DNA of 64,000 nt from Mactra quadrangularis (GCA_025267735.1 CM046299.1:28187327-28251326), one strand, 5' to 3'; numbered from the stretch's first letter, positions 34,941-49,049 are shown. Numbers and translations: made by a program. The notes: generated by a model not told the origin, from the letters alone.

Positions 34941-37016
34941 GACTGAACTGTAATTATGTGTGAGGAACAGAGCCATGTATTATCATACAATTCATTGTAC
35001 CATGAGTGAGTATTTCAGAAATGTAAAATCATAAGCATTGATAATATTCATTTCATTATACTTCTGAAAATCAACATCAAATTTTGAAAAGAGATTGCTC
35101 CAAGTATGATCAATGCATGATACAAATGCAATGTACTACAAGACAAGTCACGGTGCAGTTCAAAAACTCTGGCAGAATCACTGGCCCAATCAACAATTTT
35201 TGATACATACATTGTATCCCAATAGCTCTGTTCCTGAAGTACATGTAATGTACAATGCAATATACATTGTACTCAGAACAGAAACCTTTCAGAAAATATA
35301 ACAAATACTGTTAACTCGAGTGATTATTATGACAGCACTAAGTTGTAGTACATGAAAACTAACAGTCATACACTGAATCATGAATCAAGCTTCTTTGAGA
35401 TGATCAGTGTTATGAGAGGCTTGGACTAATGTATAATGTCATATACAAATTACCCAGTGTCAATGTACCAAAAGGTCTTGTTGAAATGATTGACAATATA
35501 CAAGATGCTTCTTCTAGTTACATCCATGTACAAGCACTGTAACCTTCACTTCTAACATGGACAACATTTCTTTACAGTGTTAATATAAGTTATAGTAGAA
35601 AACTCAGTCAAGTGCATCAACAAGGTAGGATTTTTGTCTTATAGTTTTACTAACATTTTTTAACCAGTCAAAAGTCAAGGACAGTTTACCTAACTTTTGT
35701 TCCTGAGATACACAAGTACTTTGCCTCCATCCTAACTGCTGCTTTTTCTTTTTTCTTATATATAGAACTATAATTTGTTTAGATTAGCGTGGCTTCAATA
35801 AGTTGTCTGCACAGAATTCATAGTTATACAGCAAAAGACATTTTCATAAACTCATATCAATAAAAATGCTTGAATACACAAACCTTTATCAGTGAGGAGT
35901 TTAGGAGTCTTGAAGTCGGACATGTTGATAGCACAATCCTAAAGCAAAAGCCATACCTACAAGGCAAGAAAAAAATGTAAGTTATATCTTTTAGAAGTTT
36001 TCCAATCTTTTAAAAAGTTATTTCACTCAATTGGCAGACATGCAATCCATTAATGTGGAAATTAACATGAACAAATGCCTTCAATTTTCCAGAGGGATAT
36101 GATTTTATCTTTATTGTGACAATTAAAAGCATTTTTTTGTTTTACTGTTTTACAACCCTATTTAAACAGTCAAGCATCATTATCATATGAGTAGGACAGT
36201 TTACTTGATCATACATTGTCACTTAAATGCACTAGTACTAAACCTCCATCCTTAATTGGCAACTGTCTTCTTTCTCACATTAAGAACTTTATTGATGTAT
36301 AGAGCTAATGGCCTGAATGGTCAACATACAATATAATACATTCGGAACATTCCTATGGAGCAGAATGACTTTAAAAAATTCATATCAATAATAATCTAGG
36401 TTTGAACCCACTACCTTTAATACATTGATTTAAAGAAAGTAACCATAACCATGCAGCAACAGAGGTTGGTTGTATAATAAGAAAGGTGGACCAATCTATT
36501 TCATTCTTACTCAGTATTTTATTTACGTTCACCACACAAAGCACCAATTAAAGTTTGAAATAAGGACAAATATTTTAAATTTTCCAGAAATAAGGACATT
36601 TCAGTTAGTTCTATTTGCCAGAGGGTTATCAGTACTGTAGCAGTTAAAAATCAAATTGCTCTTTTATTCAGGGAAAATTCTGAATGTGCAACAATTATAG
36701 AAAAGGTTTTTACTCTCATAGTGTTGAATGAACAAGTTTTTGTTATAATTTCAATATAATGTGATAAATTAAGCTCTGATCAACACTTAGAAGTCTCATG
36801 CAGGTACTTTTGCAACAAGGGACAGTACTTGTTACAAATAGGCACTTTAAACAACAATCTGAAGTCTCCTAAGGGTACTTGTAGGCATGGCAACAATCAT
36901 CAATTCAAATTATTCAAAGAAAAGATACATTTAAAGAAATTTATTTTATTTGCATTTTTTTTTTAAAATACGTTTTTTAAATAATTTTACTCCAAGCGTT
37001 CTCAACTATATTATAC
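34941..37016. other. Flank of DIRS element with one candidate exon
   Basis: Apart from the candidate exon at 35884-35956, nothing coding is recognised. Confidence 0.45.
35884..35956 (-). CDS. Candidate first coding exon of a host gene
   Basis: On the minus strand a pyrimidine-rich tract ending CTTGCCTTGTAG gives a strong splice acceptor before 35956. A 33-base leader follows, then ATG at 35923 starts the peptide MSDFKTPKLLTDK, and the exon closes at AAAG|GTTTGT, a usable donor, in phase 1. No stop interrupts it. I do not recognise the protein. The next exons would lie at lower coordinates, possibly beyond the DIRS insertion, which would then sit in an intron. Support is splice signals plus a short open frame only. 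Confidence 0.42.
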
Positions 37017-37280
37017 TGGGTTTAACACTGTGTCAACACAATTTTCAAGGTTATTTTATGGCGTCCAAAAAACCTAATCTAGCTTTCCTTGACAGTACTC
37101 GCCTACCCTTCCACAAGGCAAGAAACTTCTCCATATACCTTATTAATGGAGGAAAATTGACATTAATGTCAAATTTTCATGGAAGGGTTACCCCTAGGTG
37201 GGTTTTGAACCATAGTACTCCGATCAGGACACTAGATTCGAAATCCAGGCGTGCTACCAACTGCACTACCGACCTGGGTT
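37017..37280 (-). mobile_element. SINE family B, reverse orientation
   Basis: The reverse complement reads from a head with CAGTTGGTAGCACGCC to the end GTGTTGACACAGTGTTAAAC, matching copies at 19574 and 50730. The 119-codon frame across it is not a gene. Confidence 0.8.
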
Positions 37281-37334
37281 CTCCAAGTGTTCTCAATACA
37301 AATAGTTAAAAAAAGATATAATGAAATAGAGTTG

Positions 37335-37545
37335 TCATTCTTCTTTATTTTTCATGGCTATTGTCATGCTTACCTCTGTATCATGTAGTCCAGTTGTCAG
37401 TCACTGACAGAGGTATGTGCTTTCTTAGGTTAAAATCTTTTGTCCAGAAATCTAATTTCCATGGAATGGTTTACCCAGTCCCAGTAAGGTTCAAACTAGG
37501 AACCCCTTCAGGGCACTCAGTTAGCAAAAGCAGTCCATGGATAGT
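37335..37545. mobile_element. Chimera of SINE A body and reverse SINE B head
   Basis: 37345-37425 matches the family A body (GTTGTCAGTCACTGACAGAG), whereas 37440-37545 matches a reversed family B head (CCATGGAATGGTTTACCC, AAGGTTCAAACTAGG). Likely a SINE-into-SINE insertion with loss. Confidence 0.45.
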
Positions 37546-37574
37546 GCTCAACTTTTTTTTAGGGTGTTTGTGTA

Positions 37575-37825
37575 AACAATAGCAAAAACAACTCAAAATT
37601 CATGCTAGAGTTATGCAACTTGGTATTTGACCTCCAATGGTAACCCTGTAGGCATGTGTGAAGTTTCAAGTGAATCCCTTCAGTAGTTTCAAAGATAAAA
37701 TGTTGCACCAAAAAACTTAGTCAAGAAGTGTTGCACCAATGCCAACGCTGAAGCACAACTGAGTAGGATAGCCCCACTATTCTCCAAAAAATTGAACTAA
37801 AAAATTAATGTTAAGCCTACTGCAC
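37575..37825. repeat. Hairpin-type repeat, body and tail only
   Basis: GAAGTTTCAAGTGAATCCCT, AAATGTTGCACCAAAAAACT and AACTGAGTAGGATAGCCCCA..TATTCTCCAAAAAATTGAAC match the 19868 copy. The hairpin head is absent. Confidence 0.5.
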
Positions 37826-39687
37826 CACAAACTTTGATTTGTCTCAATAATGTAAATTTAAACAAAGGAATGACCTTCAAATTAATTGATAGCAACTAGC
37901 TGAATCAGCAACAACAACCAACACATATGGACAAACCACAGACTTGCTGGTACTAATTGTTTGCTTTCCTTACATTATACTCTAGACTTTAAAATATAAA
38001 AGGAACCAACATAATTGAAATCTCTCGATTAATTTTTTTTCAATTAATTAAAGAACATATTAATTATCAACATGACAGAACTTTCGTCTATGAATTTTAC
38101 ATCTAATGGAAACATTTAATTTTAACATAAGACAAACAGTCCATGAAAGCTGTAAGACATTAACACATTTGAAAATCTGAAAGCCGGATAATGTGATGCA
38201 AATATAATAAAATTGATAAAATATGAAACAACATACAGTGCACAGGGTATTAACTAATCAAGGATCAAAAAACAAAATGATAAAAATAGCAGTAATAAAA
38301 TAGCTGAGGTTTTAAAAATGATCTTTTCAAGTAGGATCCAAACAGGAGGAATGTAATTAGACGTTGGTAAGAAATTACAAACTTTCCATGAAAATGAGCA
38401 ACAAAATAATTAATCACTGCTGGGAAGCCTCATTGGATTAACACCTTTACACTGAGAATATACAAGTTTATGTTAACTAGTTAACAAAGTCAATGAGTTT
38501 GGTTGAAACTGGTGAAGCCAGTGAATAGGAAGAAAATGTTAAGATATGAAGATTATATCATAATAGAAAACATATGTTATACTGTAAACAGATCATCTTT
38601 AAACTTTTTAACATAAAGTTATATTTATTAACTGTTTTTTGTGTGAGGCTCCCTTTTATACTTGAAACATTGTAAATCTAACGATTAAAACATAACATAT
38701 TAAATACTTTGTTAAGTCTGGACCCGCTAGGTTAGTTTTGTTGGTAGCACCCAGGGCTCGAATTTAACAAAAAATTGGACTTGCACATTTTTGTGAGTTG
38801 TTTTTATTTCAACTCACAAGATGAAAAAATCGCTTGCATTTTACTTCAAACTTTAATAGCAATAATTACATAGTAAGTGTTCATATATGAAATATAGTCT
38901 AAAATATGATGTTAAATATAAAGCACTATAAATTTAGTGGATTTTTTCAAATGGCCAAGTCTAAGATTTAATGAATGGGACTTGGTTGCCAATGTTAAAC
39001 GTGTTTGGTATTATACGTAGATTTAATATAAGTACAGAAAATGTATGGTTATAGAAAATGTAAATTTAAATTTAATCAAACTTGATATTTAAAGAGCTAT
39101 TTTTGAATATGTCCCAGTAATTCAGTGGGGAAAATATTTTATATGATGGTTAAGTTCATTTGCACCAAGACTCATAGAGAATTTATTATCATTCTGACAT
39201 GTTTGGCCTATCTCAGATAAAATCAGCCAAACTTTTTGCCAAAACTCATAAATATATTGAGCCTTCATAAACTTAATAAGCCATTTACAAGAATCAACAA
39301 TTAAATGAAAAACTTAATGAAAGCTTAAGTGTGGAGTATTTTCTTCCTGGGAATGATCTTCAGATTACAATCATAGTAAATACACACAATGAAGGTGATA
39401 ATAATGATAGAAAATCATAAGAAAAAAACATAGAAACATCAAACAAAGATAATATTCATTTTTTTAGATTTTCAGATTTTTTTCTTTTGAGATTATCTCC
39501 CTTTTTTAGCCATTAGTATTATCTCATATCACACTTAGATTGTTTTTATTACGTGATAGTTTATCATAAATTATGTATAACAGTATTAACATTGACCAAA
39601 AATAACTTATTTATGAGGAGAGTATTACATCAATATAAATTAATGATAGATTCACACCATGAGGTTTGTGTCAGACCTTAACTCTAA
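37826..39687. other. No gene seen
   Basis: AT-rich; one short repeat at 38752-38835. Confidence 0.5.
38752..38835. repeat. Short repeat with CAACTCACAA arm, copy 1
   Basis: GGGCTCGAATTTAAC, then TTTTGTGAGTTGTTTTTATT and CAACTCACAA, which pair with each other. It matches 42284-42380. Confidence 0.4.
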
Positions 39688-40073
39688 TATGAGGGCTGAT
39701 CCAAAAGTTTCTACAATTTGTTTATTTAACTTAAATGGACTAAAGTATAAGATCAAGACTTATTCTGCCATCAAATATAATGTAATGCTACGTACATGCT
39801 ATTGATGTTTGTTCTTCATATGCAAAGATGCCCATACTCTAAACAACATGTTGGGGCTTGTGTGTTCGTTGATGGCTAATTAAGCAGACCAATTTTAAGT
39901 ACATGCTAAAAATATGTCAAATACATTAAACAACTACCTACTGCAATTTTAAGTCAGAGACTTATAGCCTGGCTGGATGCACGAGTTTTCCAATATGACT
40001 TTTTAGGGGGAAAGAACAAGTATCATAAAAATACAGGTCCAGTGTATGAACTTTTGGATCAACCCTTCTCGTA
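39688..40073. mobile_element. Mariner-like MITE
   Basis: Left end GAGGGCTGATCCAAAAGTTT and right end GAACTTTTGGATCAACCCTT are inverted, and a TA lies at each edge (39688 and 40072). The length, about 386 bp, and lack of an ORF fit a non-autonomous mariner-type element. Confidence 0.68.
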
Positions 40074-40839
40074 CATTAACACTTTTTTAAATCTTGGCAA
40101 ATATTTCCATATCAATCAAGGTACAGACATCCATCAAAAATAAATATATAGATTTATATAGCAGTACAATGATGATGGAGATAGAATACATTGGTTCTAG
40201 TGAGCACAGCACACAGCTTATTAAGTCCATGTAGCAAAATGCATCCTCATCTAAAATTCTGAAGTAGTCTACAAAGAAGTGAATAAATGCAGAATCTGGT
40301 AACATTTTTCAAAAGCTATTCATCCAATTAGTTCAGTTGGTAGCCCATCTGACTTAAACTGATTTAAACCAGATCCAAAATTCAGCACTTGCCTTCTTGC
40401 TAATTTAAGATCCAGCTACTTTGTTATGAGGGTCATGTGCCTGTGACCTTTGCTCAAATTGATATTCATAACGCAATCATTATGTTAAATAAATTGTTTA
40501 CATTGTCTACGTCACACAGTTTGAAAAGAGCCGTCCACTCTGGGCAGGTGAATAACATTGCCGTCAAATTAGCTTGCAAACCTTAGTCTAAAAATAGAAA
40601 TTACGAAATTAAGATGCTATTTATAGTGTTTCGTGTACATCAAAGCTACGCATTGATCAACACAATTGTCATCTTCGCATGACCTTAGTGGAGAGCATAA
40701 GAGATCCTTTATGACAGCGGGCTATAGGATATCTGTTTACAGAGATTGGACCTGGCTATGAGTTCTACATGCCTTCATTTATCCAGAACTAATTTTCACC
40801 AGGAATTGGCAACTGTTCTATTTGATGCAGAGGCAGAAA

Positions 40840-40945
40840 GGAGAATTAATGACTTCGAATGTATCTCATGATTGTGTCATCCAGGATTGAACCCATGACC
40901 CCAACAAGCTTAACGAACCTCCTAGGCCAAACCGCATGAAGCCTA
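40840..40945 (-). mobile_element. Weak tRNA-like SINE head
   Basis: The reverse complement has GCGGTTTGGCCTAGGAGGTT and GGGTCATGGGTTCAATCCTG, in box A to box B order. Single copy here. Confidence 0.3.
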
Positions 40946-42283
40946 CTATTTATGGAGTGTGTTTTTTTTAATGATAGACATTATTTAAGTAGAGGATTAC
41001 AGTTTAAACCATACATTGAAGGTTGTTATACCACAACAGTTGCTGTCTATCACTATCCGAGACAGCCCAGTCTTTAAAATGAACTGATTAATGGACAGAT
41101 CAAGAACCAATGCTTGGCAACAATAAATTGACAACACTTTGGCAACTAAGTAACTATTCTGATATAAATTATTATAGGAATTTACAAATTTGACTCCAAT
41201 TAGACCCTTAATTCACTCTTTTAGGGATGAATGATGAAGAGTCACGTCCAAGGGTCTGTACATTACATATGTGCATTCTTATGGAGTGGGCGGACCCTGA
41301 TTAAATCCAAATTCATTTAGTTCACTTATGATACTGATCAAAACAAAAAAAAACAACAAGGAATGTCTTAAAATACAGTATCAGGAAACTTCATACAAAC
41401 AAAACTCACCATCATAAGGCAACAGACATATTTACAATAAAACTCAACTCCTATCAAAATCTGTAAGAAAAAAAATATCGAATTATTTCAGAACTTGTAT
41501 TTTGAGAATAAAAAACAGACATGTTGAATAAGACGCCATTGTTACCATGTCAGCCATTCTAATCTGAAATTCCTTCATGAAAGTAACAATTTCAATCCAA
41601 TTATTTCAAGCTAACTCATTTCTTGACATGGCAAACAACCTTTTTTTTGATAAAAGGGGTTCAATATAAAAGACAATATTTAAGGGTTTCTCAGACCCCA
41701 GGCATCTGCAAACAAAATTATGACAAGCCAATCTGTCATATGCACAAAAACACACTTCAAAAACTTCATATTGAAAATTTCACACTGGATGATTTTAAGA
41801 GCTCCTAAACATTGCCAAAAATACCACTGAAAAATAAAAGTTCAAATTGTGTTCAAAAGTTCACTCTGAACAGACCTAGCTAGTTACAATGTATTATATT
41901 AAATATTTGGAATGAAAGCCAAGTTCCTAACCTCGTCAAAACCTGTTCATCCAATTAAACATCTCTTTTTCATTAAAACTAGTTTCTGCAGACATGCCTG
42001 GCTGGCATACACAAGAATTAATAACATGGAAAGTCTGTTCATTTAATAAATAACATGTTTTAATAATTTTCTTCAATAAATTTCTATGTTCCATTAATAT
42101 TTCTTCAAGTCAAATATGAGGAATCATGTTCTATATGAATGATCAAAAAGAAAGTATTTTTGAATGTATACCATAGTATGAAATATTTGATATATCACTG
42201 TTTTATATTATATAATACCAAACAAGGCATAGGTTCAACAATGGTTTGTGGTACAGAATGAAACTTGCTGTTTTGTAACCAAG

Positions 42284-42380
42284 GTTTGAATTTAAGCTCG
42301 CATACTTGCAAAATGCAAGTGGATTTTGAAAATTGCGAGTTGTTTTTTTATTCTAACTAGCAAATTTTGCAAGTTGAAAT
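42284..42380. repeat. Short repeat with CAACTCACAA-type arm, copy 2
   Basis: GGTTTGAATTTAAGCTCGCA, then AAAATTGCGAGTTGTTTTTT and CTAGCAAATTTTGCAAGTTG follow the layout of the copy at 38752. Confidence 0.4.
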
Positions 42381-43162
42381 TGAAGCAAAAATGTTACTGT
42401 CTAAACTAATGAGGCTCAAATCAGCAATGAAATGGCCAGATAGATTGATAGTATCAATTGAAGATTCACCGTAAAAACATGTTCAATGTTTTTTATCTAT
42501 TTCACAATTATTCCCTTGTTCTATCCACTGTTAAATATAATACTGACAGTCTAAATTTTGGTTCAGACAACTTGTTACTGCTACTACGCAATTGGTTTGG
42601 GCAAGTATTAGCTGGTTGTCCAACAGAGCAACCTACCTTAAAAATTAATATTGCATCCTGCAATAATGTCACAATCAGTAATATTGATAACAAAATAAAT
42701 AGAAAGAAAACTGCGGCAGACCTTAGTGTAATAATATTATATTAATTGTGAATCTGCAGTAACTTTATTCTTTAGCAAAGCCTCTCTAGCTAGTCTGTTA
42801 GGGAGATAGTACTTAAATGTACTCTTAACAAAAAAGTTACAAAATGATTATAGTGATTATAAATTATACATCATGAAATGCTAACACAAAACACTAAGTA
42901 GTATGTATACCCAGTGATTCATGAAAATTAGGGCCAAATTTTTTCGCAAAAAAAAACAAATAAAAAAGTTAGTGGACCTTCAAACAGACTAATGTTATTA
43001 AAAAAATGTTTAATTTAAACTAAAAACTATGTATGGTATGAGTGACCCCTACAATTAGCCTAGTTATAATTATAACACTGAGGATTCACACTTGAGTAGA
43101 CTGGTATGATGGTATAGGGATATTAAACAACCAGAAATAAGAGTCTTTGAATGATAATATAT

Positions 43163-43237
43163 TATGGGTTTAGCGCAAAACGGTCGTAACTCAATAAAAG
43201 AAATGAGTGAGTTACAACTTTTTTCGCGCTATATCTA
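43163..43237. repeat. Foldback element copy 4
   Basis: GGGTTTAGCGCAAAACGGTC leads to a tip at about 43200, then GAGTGAGTTACAAC and CGCGCTATATC. The right arm is decayed at its outer end. Confidence 0.7.
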
Positions 43238-44869
43238 CAATATGGTCCTAAACTACTAAATAACTCAGTATTATTAATTTTGAGTCTTTGTCTGATTGAC
43301 CTAATAACATATTTGGAATGCAACTTACTCACTGAAAAGTTGGTAAAATGAAATTTGTTTTTTTTCATCCAATTTAATGTCTTTCAATTCTATTCACATT
43401 CTCATTGAGTACTCGCGTACCTAGAGGTTATCAAGCTTCCAGATTCTTAGCTAGAGAATCTTGATTATCTCTGGGTGCAAGAATGCTCAATTCATTAAAC
43501 AGTATACATGTAAGAGTACATATGTTATTCCAAACATAGGCACCTATGATTCCAAATGTACATCAAATTATTCATTTAAGCTAAAAAACTAATCATTTTT
43601 TTAAAGGCAATAATAGATACTGGACTTATTAACATTTTTATTAGAACAAAAACAATTAAACATATGGTAGATTTATTTATCAGTAGTTTTATCATACTGT
43701 AACTACAAGTCTAAAACTGAGAGACACTCAATGAAAGTGACATGAAAAATATTTGAAATTATGATATAGATTAAAGAGAAATGTAACTAAGTGAAACACT
43801 TAAATTCACTGTCAATGCGGACTGTCTTTAAGAATCAACACTTTGGCTTATATCACTAAAGCTTAAATAGGCATGCTTAAGGCCAAAATTTAATTTGGAT
43901 ATCACAGGTCCTGAATGGAATCAGCATTCTCAATAAATGGACTAATGAAGAATCAAATCTAAGTGTTGCAACCTTTTAACATCATACAGTACAAAACAAA
44001 CAAACCCAAGTACCAGAGTTCCTGAGTCCCAGTTGTAACTAATTAAGTAGACAGTGGTTGTACTTATGTTTAATTCCAGATGAGAGGAAAGAATTAACTG
44101 GCCAGGAAAAACTTCTCAAAATGCTGGGAAAGCTTGAAGTTAGGATTACATAGTAAATTGACTGCACCAGTTTTTTCAGTCTCGCTAATTAGAGATAGCC
44201 AGAAATGACCACCTGCCACCTTAGACAAGCAAACAAACTTTTTATGTAATTATAAATCCTGGTTTAACTTATTAGCTAAATTATTATTACAGAATCTGGG
44301 TTCCATTACATTTCACTAAACAAAAAATGTAAAAAAAGGGCCACCATTTTTACGAAAAAAAGGATTCCAGGACCTTTTAGTGTAGGTGTGTATTATATTT
44401 GAGTCATTTCTAAAATGTAAACTTCCTGTTTAATACCACCCAGAACTAAAGATGCTAAAATCATGCATAATTTGTCAAAAAGGCATTAGTACATTGCAGC
44501 TGGCAACCAGAACATTGCAAGCAGAAATTCTCATGATATTTGGCTCCTTTTTTCTAGATTAAAATCACTTTAAGAGACTAAAAACTGAGGAAAAAACTCT
44601 GAAAATACCGTAGTCATTAAAGATGCTGAAAATTATCAATTCGTTATGTAATGAATGAGTGAATATTTATCTTGATTTATAGGCTGAAATATAACCATTA
44701 GATTCTGAATAACTCAGTTATGATAAAAAAATATGCATCATTTAACATAATGGTAAATGTATATCAAAATGAAGCCTTACAAAAATTTGTTTTTATACAT
44801 TTAAAAGTGGAGTCAAATAAGTATAGGAGGTAATACATACAGAGCCCCTAAAGAGACATCTTGAAAATC

Positions 44870-45280
44870 CTTTTTCTTTCACGATTAATTCATTTAAACA
44901 AAACATTATTTTGTTTTTGTTTTTACGAAAAATTTTGTTAATTTTTAATTTGTTAATTAAATGAAAAATTACTTTGTTTTTAAAAAATAATAATTTCAAT
45001 TTTTCAAATACTTATTTCAATTTTTCGAAATAATTATTTCCCCATTACAGAATATAAATTTGTTTTCAAGAAAAATTGAAATAATAATATTTTATAAAAC
45101 ATAATAATTATTTAAAAATATATATTTTGAACAAAAATTAAATAAAATTATTTCATAAAAAACGTGATAATCATTTTACATTTATGAAGAAATATTTTGT
45201 TTATTAATTGAAATAATATTTTGTTAAAAAAAGAAATATTTCATAAAAACAAAATATTAGTAAAATTAAAAAAGTTTTTC
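44870..45280. repeat. Very AT-rich low-complexity tract
   Basis: Mixtures of AAATAATTATTT and AAAATATTTC-type words, partly self-complementary, with hardly any G or C. It ends where SINE A begins. Confidence 0.7.
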
Positions 45281-45287
45281 AAAATGT

Positions 45288-45572
45288 CAGCCCATCAGTT
45301 GGAAGCATGTGAGTCTACTGATCGAGAGGTCATAGGTTTGATTCCCGGACGGGGCATACTTTCATGGAACTTGGTCATGAAATTACTTCAACAGTCATTC
45401 TCCCTCCTACCAATGATTCTTAATTATGTATGGCAGTTGTCAGTCACTGACAAAAGTATGTGCCTAGTAGTTGGTTAACAGCCTTTCCAGGAACAGTGAG
45501 TAGGTTGACTGACCACCGTTATATGATCTATACAATGTGTTGCTATGGGGCGTTAAACCCAACAAACAAACA
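45288..45572 (+). mobile_element. SINE family A
   Basis: Head CAGCCCATCAGTTGGAAGCA, box-B-like GGTTTGATTCCC, the shared body and tail AACCCAACAAACAAACAA. An ORF across it is a chance reading. Confidence 0.8.
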
Positions 45573-48111
45573 ATCATAATGTCACTTAAGCAGTTCCATA
45601 AAAATATAATGATAAGTTCCAGACATTATTTAAATGTTAAAGACCTAACAGAATGATGACCTTGAACCAACCTTGATGACCTTCTGTGGTAACACCAGAC
45701 ACTTAATTAGAAATACAGATGTACATCTCTCATTCTAATCACTATAGACTATATTAAACTTTAACATTTATTTTCAAAACCATGAAAATCAGGATGAATT
45801 CTATCATGGCAGGTGTTAGATAATGGGACCTTATCAAAATAACATGGAAATCAATCCAAAACACTTTAAAAACATAACGCTGATGGTTAGCACCTAAATG
45901 TCTACAAGAGCAGGAAATGTATCAGACCACTTGCACATTTAATCTTGTTTGTAAACAGTAAACAACATAAAATAACAACATCAAATAACAAGATAAAATA
46001 ATGGCTAATATTGTCTTCAGCAACATTACATAACAACATAAATAGGGCTAATATGTCTCCCTTAGCTGTTTGGTCCCTACTATAAGCTGGTTTAGGTTAA
46101 GTAAGAGTGAGACAAATTGTAGCCCTTTAATTAAGGCTAATCCATCTCAAGTGACGACTCCTTAGGCTGCAACCTATAAGCATCGTAGGTAAGCATTGAA
46201 AAACATCTAATTCAATAAAATAACATATAAACGTCATAAATAATGTAATAACATCATAAAGTTTGGTACATCCATATGAATCCAACCAAAACAAAGTTTG
46301 CCTGTATATCAGTTATCATGCAGTTTATAAATACAGTCTAAAAAGTGAGCAATTGTTAAGCTGCCATGTACCACCAGGGCTACAATTATTCAGCTTGGAT
46401 TAAGGGCTACAAATATACTGCTTTGACCATCAAAATTTACTGAGGCACAATTACAGCGCAGATGCATATAATGGTTTTGAGGAAGCAAGCACTTTCCCAC
46501 ACTGCAACATTATGAATAATACCAAGTCAGATATGTTAAGTCATTGTTTTGAGGTGTTCAAAATCAATACATCTGGCTCCTAAGTGAGAATTTCCCATCC
46601 ATTTAATCTATTTTGCATTTCTTATAACAAATACCAAAAACAATACAAAAACTATTTATTTGCTAAAGAATTTTCACATCAAAATATTCTCAAAGCAAAA
46701 AATAATAATGCCCCATATGCATATCTAAGGCAATCAACATTAATGCCCCAAAACTTTTCCAGGTAAATTCAAATTCCAAGGTATGATTAAAACCTTTTTA
46801 AAGAGATTGCAAATTACACCATTAGACATTTTGCACCTTTCAACAATTGATTATTTTTTAACAAAAAATGCAACCAAGATATAAATTTAAGTGCATTTTC
46901 ACCAATTAGTTTTTTTTTACCCTAAATAATTATCTTAAGCTACATTTTCCAAGCACTTCATTTCTGAATATTCACATCTTTTTTACTCACAAAGCCATTC
47001 TAAGCTCATACACATAATTGCCTGCAGGCTGGATGCGAGAGGGAAAAAATGAAATGTGAATTAAGTGAAGTTTATCCATCTATCTTATAAATGTTGTTTG
47101 ATCTATCTAGTTTTACCATCAAGCTAGTTTACTGTAATCAAGCCAAGCTAATTTACATCTTTACCAAGTATAATATTCTGAGAAAATTAGAAAACATTTA
47201 ATTTTAACAACCTAAATATTTACACTGTGGCAGTCATCTGTCTTGTGTCATGCACTGTCATAAAGGTAAATTAAATCCAAGATAAATATTAAAAGCTAGT
47301 GTAGGTCGCGTTTTAACAGATTTTTAATGATAAACAAATACTTAAAGACTTTCACTATAGGAATCAAGTTCCAAGAGTTTTTTATATCTCTAAGTGGTTG
47401 CCGTAGGCTACAAAACTTCTTTTTATTTTTCTTGATATAAATGCAGCAAAACCAAGCTCACAATGACAAAAGCTTAGATTTAAGTTTCTTGGCCATCTGG
47501 AATTCTAATAAATTCTATACTAAAATGTCTATAATACTAATACAAAATGAAAGGATTTGCTATCAAGCAGTGTTCAACACTAACAGTGTCCTGGGATTCT
47601 GAGGATCCCAACCACTTGGGAGGATCCCCCGTGATGCTTAGCTAAGGGATCCTTCTGGGTCCCTAAAAAATGCTCTGCTCTTACATAAATTTGAGCTCCT
47701 ATGAATTGTATACCATAAATTGTGACTTTAATCTGTATCTTATTTTTCTACTATTATTGGAGGAATCCCTTACATTAAGAATGAATCTCTGAAGAACTGA
47801 CTAGGAATTCTTTCTCGATCCCTGGTAAAACAGTAAGAGCTGAATCCTGCTATCAAGTCTTCTATATTTTTTATTCAATTTTTCAACAGCAATTACATCT
47901 GTAGATAAACACTGACCAAAATATTTAACTAATATCAAATTTCTTGGAAAATCTATTCTAAACATCAGTAAACTTTAGCACAATGATTCAAGAAGCCAGA
48001 TAAGCAATGCCTGTTCTTTTCAGAACGAATTTGTTAAAAACTGGAATTGATATTTCTTAATTAAATAGTCTTGTCAGAGTTAACACTGAAGAAACATATC
48101 GTATAGGAATT
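45573..48111. other. No gene seen
   Basis: AT-rich. The stretch 47580-47840, with GGGATCC-like repeats (GAGGATCC, GGGATCC), may be a decayed repeat. Confidence 0.45.
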
Positions 48112-48360
48112 AGGTTATAGCACTATGGTCAGTTAACCTACTCACCATTCCTAAAAAGGCAAAATCAATGGATTTAGCTGTTAACTAATTACAAATGACA
48201 TACTTCTGTCAGTGACTGACAACTGCCCTACATGATTTTAAATCAGTGGTAGAAGGGAGAATAGCCATAGAAATTAGTTCATGACCATACTCCACAAAAG
48301 CCACAACCCCTTAATCAATAGACTTGTGTGCAACCAACTCAGCAAGCCGGGCAGGCTATA
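48112..48360 (-). mobile_element. SINE family A, reverse orientation
   Basis: The reverse complement gives the head GCCCGGCTTGCTGAGTTGGT and the family body (GGCAGTTGTCAGTCACTGAC). Confidence 0.78.
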
Positions 48361-48407
48361 AAGTCTTAGAAAAGGACAAAAAGTGATGACTACAATCACA
48401 AGCAGCT

Positions 48408-48545
48408 GGTGCAGCCAAGTTGTTGAAGCACTGAACTGGTAATACTTGGGTTGTGTTGGTTTGAATACATGTTACTCTTGCTTTCTCAAGCAAGAAATGT
48501 AATTCTGACAGCTCTATTAGCACTGGGGCGTAAAGAAGTAGACCA
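48408..48545 (+). mobile_element. SINE-like copy related to family C
   Basis: CAGCTGGTGCAGCCAAGTTG, GTTGGTTTGAATACATG and CTCAAGCAAGAAATG follow the order of family C. Confidence 0.4.
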
Positions 48546-49049
48546 TAAAGTATTGAACATAAACAAAAATTCTGAGAATTTGTGAGAGATCAAATAAATG
48601 GGTATAAAATGAAGTATTTCCTCTTATGTTACCTCCTCAGCCAACACAAAACATTAATTATGATTCAGAAGTGAAACAAAAAACAAGAATAGTACTCAGA
48701 TAATTAAGTTCACTCATTATACGCAGTCACAAATTGAAAAATCAAGTCACTGACTGTACTGTTTTTAGATTCTAATTATTTAGAAGACATGCTGATCCCA
48801 GACATGGAAAATTGAAATTCAACACAATCAATTGTCACTTTAGAGGTTACATTCCCAGCACAGTTCTACAAATTAAGTTAATATGTTATGTCACCACATG
48901 TCATACAAATTCTTGGTTTATCTAATTTGGTTGTAAAAAAAGGTTACATCACAAATACAGCAAGTAAAACATGTCTGCTCAATTTTGTATTGTGTCTATT
49001 TCAAGGCTTGGGGCTATATCAAGCATTAATATATGATAGTCTAATGCCT

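Larger units (their letters stand above)
40946..44869. other. No gene seen
   Basis: Contains the repeats at 42284 and 43163. The 95-codon frame at 42458 has no family resemblance. Confidence 0.5.

Noticed and set aside
36950..37309. 119-codon ORF on the plus strand
   Set aside because: Almost all of it is the reverse strand of SINE B.
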